A stretch of DNA of 14,575 nucleotides from an uncultured bacterium. GTDB lineage: Bacteria; Cyanobacteriota; Vampirovibrionia; Gastranaerophilales; Gastranaerophilaceae. The notes below the pieces were generated by a model. That model was not told the DNA's origin. It saw nothing but the letters and a program-made list of their open reading frames with translations, and made no database searches. The translations under genes and the position numbers were made by a program. Below, piece by piece: positions 7,313 through 14,155 of this stretch (positions within the stretch are counted from its first letter, which is position 1; each line of letters starts with the position of its first letter). The stretch spans positions 1-14,575 of the forward strand of contig CASELB010000100.1 in assembly GCA_949288685.1 (NCBI GenBank). The letters run 5' to 3'.

Positions 7313-8359
7313 GTGAGAATATCTTTAAAATCAATTCTGGAAAAAAGACTCGTAAGTAAATTTCTTATGGATATAGCTGTTTTTGCAGTAGTTTGCTTAT
7401 TATTTAGCGGATTTATGATTAAACACAATGTAGAAGCCTACGACATAATAGTTTGTATACTTATGTGTGTGCTTTTCTTTGTAGTGGCAGAAGTCTTTAC
7501 AAACAGATGGTTCTCACTGAAATTAAGCAAAAGCCTGGGAAAGCAGGCAGGTGCAATGTCGGACGTTATGTCGGAAGTTCTTAATGTTCTTGATGACGAA
7601 CGCAGCACTATAGGCACCTGTATAAATGGTTTGCAATCAGGTATAGGTGCCATTGATAAAATGAAAACTTATCTGGAACAAACCGCAGCAACCTCTCAAG
7701 CAGCAGAAAAATGCACTGTACAATCACTTAATGTTTCCCAAAAAGAATATGATTTTATAAACGCAAATATTGAAAAAATGGTAGTTCTAAGACAAAAAAT
7801 TCAAATGATTGCCGAATTAGTACTTGAATTATCGGAACACACCCAGCAAATAGGAAGTACCATAGGAGTTGTTGAAGATATCGCAGAGCAAACAAATATG
7901 CTTGCCCTAAACGCTGCAGTTGAAGCTGCACGTGCAGGAGAACACGGTAAAGGTTTTGCTGTTGTTGCCGGTGAAATAAGAAAACTCGCAGACGAGTCTA
8001 AGCAGGCTATTACAAAAATTACTTCATTAACAAGCAATATTCAATACGCAACAAATTCTACGGTCATGGCAACAGAAGAAGGCTCTAAAGAAATTGAAGC
8101 AGTACTAAAAGAAATAAACTCAATAAGTTCAAACTCAGAAAAACTTGTACACCTTGTTGGCGAAATTCAAACTTCATTTGAAGCAATAAATACAAATACA
8201 AAAAAACAGGATGAGTTGTTAAATAAACTGGCTCAATCACTTGAAGATGCACAAACCGGTTCATCTGGAATTATCAGAACCCTTGATACAAGTTCAAGCA
8301 AACTTTCTGAAATAAATAATATTTCTAATGATTTAAAAAATTCTGTAACAGAGGAATAG
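7313..8359 (+). CDS. Short membrane methyl-accepting chemotaxis protein without an external sensor domain
   Basis: A 348-residue chemoreceptor. Two membrane segments (about 18-37 and 42-62) are joined by only about five residues, so no periplasmic ligand domain exists and no HAMP domain is obvious after the second. The rest is a helical hairpin. The highly conserved signalling tip spans about 185-228 (VEDIAEQTNMLALNAAVEAA, ARAGEHGKGFAVV, EIRKLADES), the surface that contacts CheA and CheW. There is no C-terminal CheR-docking pentapeptide. The input may be a membrane property or a partner protein (inference). The GTG start is well supported by GGAGGGGG 6 nt upstream. The cheA-type gene begins 3 nt after its stop with its ribosome site inside this gene, so receptor and kinase are coupled. 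It is equivalent by position and partners to WspA, though much smaller. Confidence 0.9.
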   Translation: MRISLKSILEKRLVSKFLMDIAVFAVVCLLFSGFMIKHNVEAYDIIVCILMCVLFFVVAEVFTNRWFSLKLSKSLGKQAGAMSDVMSEVLNVLDDERSTIGTCINGLQSGIGAIDKMKTYLEQTAATSQAAEKCTVQSLNVSQKEYDFINANIEKMVVLRQKIQMIAELVLELSEHTQQIGSTIGVVEDIAEQTNMLALNAAVEAARAGEHGKGFAVVAGEIRKLADESKQAITKITSLTSNIQYATNSTVMATEEGSKEIEAVLKEINSISSNSEKLVHLVGEIQTSFEAINTNTKKQDELLNKLAQSLEDAQTGSSGIIRTLDTSSSKLSEINNISNDLKNSVTEE

Positions 8360-8362
8360 ACT

Positions 8363-11329
8363 TTGGAATATTCAGATAAAGAGCTTAAAGAACTATTTGA
8401 GGTTTTTCAATCGGAAACTGATGAACTAATCCAGTCGCTTTTTGAAAAACTGTCAAAACTTGAAAACAATCTTGACGATAAAGAACTTTTGATAGATATC
8501 TTCAGAGATGTCCACGGACTCAAGGGCGCAGTCAGGATGATTGGTTTTGAAAATATACAAAACCTCATACACTTAATCGAGGATATAATAAGCGGAGTAA
8601 AAGATAATTTAATTCCGTTATCCGTTAATCTCGTACTTGATATTAACGGAACTCTGGAATTGGTTGCGGATTATATTAAAGAATCTATTAACAGGAAAAA
8701 AGAGTATATAGATGTTCGTTACAACGATGCAACCGAAAAATTACAGAAAATCAATCAAACCCAGCTTCTCCATTTTGATATCAATGAAACGGCACCGGCA
8801 GCCCCTAACACAGGAAGTTTTAATGATGAAGAAATCAGACCGGAAACTATTATGCCTCTGTCAGTACAGGATCACATTAACTCACTTTTTGCTAATGCGT
8901 TTGAAATTCTTGATGCAATCGTTCCTGAAGTAGTTTCTGATGAAATACGCGATTTGTTCCTGATTATTGATGAGCTTTACAACTGTTTTCAGGGAAAAGA
9001 GTTTTACGAAGTAAAAGCCCCGCTTGAAAGTGTAAAAGTAAAGCTGGAATTTGTACAGAGCAGTTCATGTGAACTTACTATAAGTGAAATACTTGAAATC
9101 AGAAACAATCTGGGAATTGCAACTTCAAAATATACTTCTTTCTGTATGGACAGCCAAAATGTTGTATCCTTCCCCGAAATTGCAGAAAAAATTTACTCTC
9201 TGCAAAATAATAATATCTATATTTCAGAAATTATTGATGAATTAAATCAGATAAAGTCAATTAATACTGACCAGACTGTCACAGAAATTATTTCTATTGT
9301 TATTGATATTTTAAACTTTATAAAAGACAATGACATCACACTTGAAGAACAAATGGTAATGACCCTCAAAAACAGTGTGGAAAGTTGTGCAACCTCAGAT
9401 GATAACGTAGACGTAGAATTAATCCTGCAGCAATTAGAAATCACCAAGCAACTGCTTGAGTTAGATTATAAAAAAGATATAGGTATTATTGAAACAAAAG
9501 GGTTCTCCGCCAAATCTCAAACTAATACATCAAATGCCGGCACCAATAATGAGATTAAAAATCTTCATGTTAACTCCGCTAAACTTGATATGCTAATAAA
9601 TCAACTCGGAGAACTGATTATAACAAAAATTAAAACGGAAAAACATCTGGACAAAATAGACTCCATCCGTTCTTCAAGCGAACTGTGGCAAAAAGACCTG
9701 ATTAAAGCAATTAACCATCTTAAATATTATCACCGCAAATATTTACAGGTAAATTCCGTTGACCAGTTCTCTGTAAATTTTGTAAAACAAATATTTATGC
9801 TCCTTTCGGAAGTATCACAAAACCTGTCTAAAACCATATATGACCTAACTTCCCTTTCTCGTGTAACCAAAGAAGATGATATGAAAATGCGTCTTATTAT
9901 TGATGAAATGGAATCAATGGTTAAAAATATCCGTGTACTTCCTATTTCAACAGTTTTACATTCATTCTCCAGAATGGTAAGAGATATAGCAAACGAGAAA
10001 AATAAACAAATAGAGTTTGTAATAGAAGACAACGATACAAGCGCCGACAAGAAAATTGTCGAAGAAATTAAAACTCCGCTAATACATATTTTAAGAAATG
10101 CTATCGACCATGGAATTGAACATCCTGAGGAACGTCGTGCCAAAGGTAAAAATCCTATGGGAAAAATTATGTTGTGTGCACGTCAGGACGATAACAAAGT
10201 TATTCTTGATGTTATTGACGACGGGCAAGGATTTAACCTGAACAAAATTAAGGACAGAGCATTAAGTCACGGTTTCCTAACACAGGAAGAAATTGATGCC
10301 ATGAGCGATGAAGAAATTATGAATATTATCTTCTGGCCAGGGTTTACGACAGGAGATTCCATTACAAGTATTTCAGGTCGCGGGATAGGGCTTGATGTTG
10401 TAAAAACAAAGATTTCACAGCTCAACGGCAAAGTTAAAATCATTTCCGAATTTGGAAAAGGCAGTTGTGTACATATTGAAATTCCTGTTACAATGACTAC
10501 TTTAAGAGTCTTCCTCGTAAAAGTTTCTAACCAGACATTTGCAATTCCTATACAGGTTATTTCTACCTTTATACTAAAACAATTTGAAGAGATTTCATCT
10601 AACAACGGGAATTTATCAATCCAGCATAACGGAGAAATAATACCTGTCTACTATCTTTCAGATATTCTAAAACTTCAATCTACAGAACGCAGAGAAAAAG
10701 AGATTATACTTATAATTGAATCCGAACAGAAAAAAATAGGTCTAATTGTAGATGCCTTATTCGGAGATCAGGACATATTGCAGAAAAAGCTGGCACCTCC
10801 GCTGTATAAAGTTAAAAATATTTCAGGGATTACAAATCTTGCCTCAGGAGAACTCTGTCTTATACTTAATATTCAAGAAATGGTTAAAAATATCGGAACA
10901 CAGGCTGATATCAACTCCGCACCAAAGGTACTTACCTCCGATATTTTATCTTTTAAACGTATACTCGTTGTTGACGACTCGCTTACAACCCGTACAATGG
11001 AAAAGAATATTTTAAAAGCAGCCGGTTATATTACAGACGAAGCAGACGATCCGTTTGACGCCTTCAATAAGCTAAAACTTAACCATTATGACCTTATTGT
11101 CAGCGATATTTCAATGCCAAAAATGGACGGACTTGAATTTTTAACAAGATTAAAAAATGATGAAATGTACGCAGACATTCCGGTTGTCATAGTAAGCAGT
11201 ATGGTTGACAAAGATATCTCAAAACAGGCGCTGGCTCTCGGAGCTGAAACCTGTATTGCTAAAAATGATTTTTATCAAAAATCATTCCTTGATATTATTG
11301 CAAAACTGCTAATGAAGTATCACAACTAG
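8363..11329 (+). CDS. cheA: Hybrid CheA-type histidine kinase with C-terminal receiver domain
   Basis: A 988-residue array kinase. Order: HPt domain (about 5-115) with phospho-accepting H51 in VHGLKG; an unassigned mainly helical region (about 165-395); the dimerisation helices (about 400-525); and an ATPase domain with N box HILRNAIDHGIE (575-586), G1 DDGQG (619-623), F box FWPGF (657-661) and G2 GRGIGL (672-677). A CheW-like P5 domain (about 712-845) follows, then a receiver (about 865-985) with D871/D872, phospho-acceptor D915 in SDISMP, S945 and K967. All catalytic motifs look intact. CheA-REC fusions occur in WspE, PilL/ChpA and FrzE; the neighbouring REC-GGDEF protein points to WspE-like use. 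It starts at TTG (8363) with GAGGA 7 nt upstream inside the end of the MCP gene. No classical CheY-binding P2 domain is recognised. Confidence 0.92.
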   Translation: MEYSDKELKELFEVFQSETDELIQSLFEKLSKLENNLDDKELLIDIFRDVHGLKGAVRMIGFENIQNLIHLIEDIISGVKDNLIPLSVNLVLDINGTLELVADYIKESINRKKEYIDVRYNDATEKLQKINQTQLLHFDINETAPAAPNTGSFNDEEIRPETIMPLSVQDHINSLFANAFEILDAIVPEVVSDEIRDLFLIIDELYNCFQGKEFYEVKAPLESVKVKLEFVQSSSCELTISEILEIRNNLGIATSKYTSFCMDSQNVVSFPEIAEKIYSLQNNNIYISEIIDELNQIKSINTDQTVTEIISIVIDILNFIKDNDITLEEQMVMTLKNSVESCATSDDNVDVELILQQLEITKQLLELDYKKDIGIIETKGFSAKSQTNTSNAGTNNEIKNLHVNSAKLDMLINQLGELIITKIKTEKHLDKIDSIRSSSELWQKDLIKAINHLKYYHRKYLQVNSVDQFSVNFVKQIFMLLSEVSQNLSKTIYDLTSLSRVTKEDDMKMRLIIDEMESMVKNIRVLPISTVLHSFSRMVRDIANEKNKQIEFVIEDNDTSADKKIVEEIKTPLIHILRNAIDHGIEHPEERRAKGKNPMGKIMLCARQDDNKVILDVIDDGQGFNLNKIKDRALSHGFLTQEEIDAMSDEEIMNIIFWPGFTTGDSITSISGRGIGLDVVKTKISQLNGKVKIISEFGKGSCVHIEIPVTMTTLRVFLVKVSNQTFAIPIQVISTFILKQFEEISSNNGNLSIQHNGEIIPVYYLSDILKLQSTERREKEIILIIESEQKKIGLIVDALFGDQDILQKKLAPPLYKVKNISGITNLASGELCLILNIQEMVKNIGTQADINSAPKVLTSDILSFKRILVVDDSLTTRTMEKNILKAAGYITDEADDPFDAFNKLKLNHYDLIVSDISMPKMDGLEFLTRLKNDEMYADIPVVIVSSMVDKDISKQALALGAETCIAKNDFYQKSFLDIIAKLLMKYHN

Positions 11330-11364
11330 TTTTCAGCCCCTCTATCAATTTAAAAAAATAATAA

Positions 11365-11466
11365 ATTGTAAATTTTTGTTAAGATATAGGGGAATAATTG
11401 TAAATTTTACAAATATTCTTTTTTTATAGTATTATATAATTGTTGTTATTAGATATATAAAGGAGG
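11365..11466 (+). promoter_or_regulatory. speD promoter and leader: direct repeats, -10 candidate, strong ribosome site
   Basis: The 145 bases between the kinase gene and speD hold no gene. The 12-mer ATTGTAAATTTT occurs twice (11365-11376 and 11397-11408), 32 bases apart, close to three helical turns. The second copy forms the palindrome TTGTAAATTTTACAA (11398-11412). A TATAAT lies at 11435-11440 and a very strong AAAGGAGG ribosome site at 11459-11466. The repeats could bind a regulator, but base composition alone makes such matches fairly likely. No clear intrinsic terminator for the kinase gene is visible. Confidence 0.35.
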
Positions 11467-11474
11467 CTTATGAA

Positions 11475-11924
11475 GTGACAATGCAAACATCGTTAAGGGA
11501 ACTTGAACAGGGCAGTATTAAGGAAATGCACTTAGGACAGCATGTACTGGCAGAATTTTTTGAGTGTGACCCCAATGTGTTAAATTCAATTACAAAAGTA
11601 GAAAAGTATATGATAGATGCCGCTCTGGAATGCGGAGCAACAATTGTACAAAAGTGCTTTCATATGTTTAACCCTTATGGTGTTAGCGGCGTAGTAATCA
11701 TTTCAGAAAGCCATTTAGCAATACATACCTGGCCGGAACTCGGTTATGCGGCAGTTGATTTATTTACCTGCGGCAGCTCTTGCGATCCGATGGTTGCTTA
11801 TGAATTTTTGAAAAAGAAATTTAATTCCCGCGTTGCTAATTATACAGAATTAAAACGCGGCATAATTGATACTGAAACAATGAAGTTATCAAATCAAAGA
11901 TTTCAATTAGCACAACAATTATAA
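11475..11924 (+). CDS. speD: S-adenosylmethionine decarboxylase proenzyme (class 1b SpeD)
   Basis: A pyruvoyl-dependent decarboxylase that normally converts S-adenosylmethionine to its decarboxylated form, the aminopropyl donor for spermidine. The proenzyme cuts itself between E78 and S79 in ISESHLAIHTWPE, and S79 becomes the pyruvoyl group. The proton donors known from Thermotoga SpeD match H84 and C99 (FTCG). The length of 149 is slightly above the usual 120-140 because of an N-terminal extension of some 15 residues. The GTG start at 11475 lies 8 nt after AAAGGAGG; ATG at 11481 is an alternative two codons later. No spermidine synthase gene is beside it. Some SpeD homologues have become arginine or ornithine decarboxylases, so substrate identity is likely but not proven. 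It is monocistronic, ending at a strong terminator. Confidence 0.93.
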   Translation: MTMQTSLRELEQGSIKEMHLGQHVLAEFFECDPNVLNSITKVEKYMIDAALECGATIVQKCFHMFNPYGVSGVVIISESHLAIHTWPELGYAAVDLFTCGSSCDPMVAYEFLKKKFNSRVANYTELKRGIIDTETMKLSNQRFQLAQQL

Positions 11925-11939
11925 TTTTATTTACTTATA

Positions 11940-11974
11940 AAAAAAGTCCGGTTAGCTAAAAACCGGACTTTTTT
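11940..11974. terminator. Bidirectional intrinsic terminator between speD and hydG
   Basis: The core AGTCCGGTT (11945-11953) pairs with AACCGGACT (11961-11969) around a 7-base loop. It is flanked by an A-run on the left and a six-T run on the right, giving a perfect stem of about 14 pairs. The symmetry gives a U-tract in both directions, so it can end speD (plus) and hydG (minus), whose stop codon is 19 bases away. Confidence 0.92.
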
Positions 11975-11992
11975 ATTACCTGCTAAATTACT

Positions 11993-13408
11993 TTAAAATT
12001 TATAGTTTCTGCCGCCCTGCGAAATCAAATCAAGATTTTTTAGTAAAAGCTCTTTCATATTTCCTTCCGGAAATTTCTTTAACTCTCTCTCTATTGCTTC
12101 AAATCCGAGTTTTTTTGTCTCAGGCGATGCATAATCTAAAAGATATTCTTTTAAAGTCATTAAACCGTTTGGCGTACAGAAATTGTGGATTTGCTCATTC
12201 TTACATACCGCCATAAAGTTTTCACCCGTTCTGTGCGATGAATAACAAGCCGTACAAAAACTGGGGATATGCCCGAGTTTTAATAACCAGCCTACCACCT
12301 CATCAAGCGAACGCCTGTCACTTATATCAAATTGCGCCGTATCTTCTTCGTATTCCTGTTCCGTATACCCGCCGACACTTGTTCTTGACCCGCCGCTAAT
12401 CTGAGAAACGCCAAGTTCCAGCACTCTTTCACGACATTTTTGGCTCTCTCTTGTAGAAATTATCATGCCTGTATATGGTGTCGAAACTCTTATACATGCA
12501 ACAATTTTAGCAAAAGTATCGTCGTCAATACCGTTTTCAAAAGCAGTCGGGTCAATATCATCCGCTTTTTTAATCCGCGGAACACTTATTGCATGAGGAC
12601 CAATACCGTATACAGCTTCAAGGTGTTCCGCATGCATTAAAAGCCCCGCAAATTCATACTTGTATCTTTCCAGACCGAACAACACACCCAGACTAACATC
12701 ATCAATCCCGCCCTGCATAGCTCTGTCCATCGCTTCTGTATGGTACGCATAATTATGTTTCGGTCCTGTCGGATGTAATCGTTCATAGCTTTCTTTATGA
12801 TAAGTTTCCTGAAAAAGTACATACGTTCCTATTTGAGCCTCTTTTAAAAGTTTGTAATTCTCAACTGTTGTAGCTGCAATGTTTACATTAATACGTCTGA
12901 TACTGCCGTTTTTGTGTTTTGTTTCATAAATTGTTTTAATAGATTCAAGAATATACTCTATAGGATTATTAACAGGATCTTCACCTGACTCTATAGCAAG
13001 CCTTTTATGTCCCATATCTTGAAGGGCTATAACTTCACGTCTTATTTCTTCCTGCGTCATTTTTTTGCGCGGAATATGAGTATTTTTCTTATGGTACGGA
13101 CAATAAATACATCCGTTTACACAATAGTTAGAAAGATATAACGGAGCAAACAAAACTATTCTGTTCCCGTAATAGTCTTCTTTAATCTCCTTCGCTAACG
13201 CATACAGCTCTTGATTTTTATCTTCAATTTCGCAAGCTAAAAGCAAAGACGCCTCTCTGTGGTCTAAACCTTTTCTTAAACGTGCCTTATCAAGAACTTT
13301 ATCAATCAATTCCGCGTTATTTTTATTCTTCTCAGCCCATTCTAAAGTATCTAAAATCTCTTCATGTGAAATAAATTCTTCCGCTTTTGCAGATTTAGGA
13401 TTATACAT
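11993..13408 (-). CDS. hydG: [FeFe] hydrogenase H-cluster maturase HydG (radical SAM tyrosine lyase)
   Basis: HydG cleaves tyrosine by radical SAM chemistry to p-cresol, CO and cyanide, building the Fe(CO)2(CN) unit of the [FeFe]-hydrogenase H-cluster. From the chosen start (471 residues) the radical SAM cluster motif CVNGCIYC gives C96, C100 and C103. The C-terminal auxiliary cluster motif CX2CX22C is exact, with C385, C388 and C411. ThiH-like features such as SGGSRTSVGGY support HydG over ThiH, and the CX2CX22C motif is diagnostic. Start: the upstream ATG at 13435 has no ribosome site and overlaps a TATAAT, whereas the ATG at 13408 has GAGG 5 nt upstream, so I prefer the shorter form, which also fits the family length. 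It lies downstream of rex on the same strand. Neither HydE, HydF nor the hydrogenase itself is in the window. Confidence 0.95.
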   Translation of the reverse strand: MYNPKSAKAEEFISHEEILDTLEWAEKNKNNAELIDKVLDKARLRKGLDHREASLLLACEIEDKNQELYALAKEIKEDYYGNRIVLFAPLYLSNYCVNGCIYCPYHKKNTHIPRKKMTQEEIRREVIALQDMGHKRLAIESGEDPVNNPIEYILESIKTIYETKHKNGSIRRINVNIAATTVENYKLLKEAQIGTYVLFQETYHKESYERLHPTGPKHNYAYHTEAMDRAMQGGIDDVSLGVLFGLERYKYEFAGLLMHAEHLEAVYGIGPHAISVPRIKKADDIDPTAFENGIDDDTFAKIVACIRVSTPYTGMIISTRESQKCRERVLELGVSQISGGSRTSVGGYTEQEYEEDTAQFDISDRRSLDEVVGWLLKLGHIPSFCTACYSSHRTGENFMAVCKNEQIHNFCTPNGLMTLKEYLLDYASPETKKLGFEAIERELKKFPEGNMKELLLKNLDLISQGGRNYKF

Positions 13409-13413
13409 AATTA

Positions 13414-13417
13414 CCTC
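13414..13417 (-). promoter_or_regulatory. Ribosome binding site deciding the hydG start
   Basis: Read on the minus strand, GAGG followed by 5 nt precedes the ATG at 13406-13408. A TATAAT on the minus strand (13434-13439) overlaps the longer ATG and could be a separate -10 for hydG, although no -35 is evident. Confidence 0.5.
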
Positions 13418-13467
13418 GTGTCCCTCCGTATACATTATAGTACATAAAAATTTTCAGAGGACTAAAA

Positions 13468-14079
13468 TTATTTATTATATGTAAATTGAAGGAAATTTCC
13501 CATTAAATTTTCATTCCAGACCTGAACATCATCCGGCACGGCAAGAACAACAGGCGTAAAATTCCAGATGTATTTTATCCCGGCTTCCACCATATAATCT
13601 GTAACCTGCTGTGCTGCATTATAAGGGACAGTAAGAATAGCAATATCAACATCCATCTTACGTGCCTGCCCTTTTAAATCTTCTATAGGATACACTTTTT
13701 TGCCGCCGACTTCCACATCATGTTTTAGAGGGTTGTTGTCAAAAAGCGCAAGAATATTCAAACCGTAGTTAGAAAAATTATTGTATTTAGCAAGTGCAAA
13801 ACCCAGATTTCCGGCACCGACAATAAATACATTCTTTACTCTGCTAAATGCAAGTTTATGTTCAATAGCAGATTTTAATTCTTTAACATCATACCCTACC
13901 CTTGATTTCCCGCTATTATCAATCATTGCGATATCTTTTCTTACCTGGGAATCATCAATCCTGAGCAATCCAGCAATTGTTGTTGAAGAAATACTTTCTA
14001 TACCTTTTCTGATACAGTCTGTAAGAATACAATGATAGAGAGTTAAACGGTTAATCGTTTTATCGGAAATCTTTGTCAT
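13468..14079 (-). CDS. rex: Redox-sensing transcriptional repressor Rex
   Basis: Rex represses fermentation and anaerobic-metabolism genes and is released from DNA when the NADH/NAD+ ratio rises. The N-terminal winged helix (about 5-75) contains ISSTTIAGLLRIDDSQVRKDI (30-50) and the wing SGKSRVGYDV (56-65). The Rossmann domain (about 82-180) has the dinucleotide-binding VGAGNLG (87-93) and the acidic D114 after strand 2 (ALFDNNP), as expected for NAD(H). The C-terminal helix involved in dimer swapping follows. The length of 203 is close to the usual 210. A 32-59 base gap separates it from hydG (depending on the hydG start), and the adhE terminator lies before it, so rex-hydG may form a transcript partly separate from adhE. 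The ribosome site at the ATG is weak. No clear Rex operator is seen next to it. Confidence 0.95.
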   Translation of the reverse strand: MTKISDKTINRLTLYHCILTDCIRKGIESISSTTIAGLLRIDDSQVRKDIAMIDNSGKSRVGYDVKELKSAIEHKLAFSRVKNVFIVGAGNLGFALAKYNNFSNYGLNILALFDNNPLKHDVEVGGKKVYPIEDLKGQARKMDVDIAILTVPYNAAQQVTDYMVEAGIKYIWNFTPVVLAVPDDVQVWNENLMGNFLQFTYNK

Positions 14080-14104
14080 TAGCTTTTACCCATATTTTGA
14101 ACCT

Positions 14105-14136
14105 GAAAATCAAAAGGGCGGGGAAATATCCCCGCC
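14105..14136 (-). terminator. Intrinsic terminator after adhE
   Basis: GGCGGGG (14117-14123) pairs with CCCCGCC (14130-14136) around a 6-base loop, a strong G/C stem in AT-rich surroundings. Read on the minus strand it is followed by CTTTTGATTTT, an imperfect U-tract. It lies 19 bases past the adhE stop, so it should end or attenuate adhE transcription before rex. Confidence 0.8.
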
Positions 14137-14155
14137 GCTTTCAAATCGTCGTTTT

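Noticed and set aside
9730..10143. Open frame of 137 codons on the strand opposite the kinase gene
   Set aside because: It is the antisense shadow of conserved kinase coding sequence and has a low-complexity Ser/Ile-rich translation; other antisense frames were dropped for the same reason.
8363..11329. Flagellar chemotaxis operon
   Set aside because: No CheY, CheR, CheB, CheD, CheC/X or flagellar gene is present, and the only separate response regulator is a diguanylate cyclase. Elsewhere in the genome is not visible.
11993..13435. ThiH (thiamine tyrosine lyase) instead of HydG
   Set aside because: The exact C-terminal CX2CX22C auxiliary cluster motif is the HydG hallmark, and the redox neighbours fit hydrogenase maturation.
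13409..13467. Possible Rex operator between rex and hydG
   Set aside because: No TTGTGAA/TTGTTAA half-site pair was found in this gap or just upstream of rex (14080-14116).
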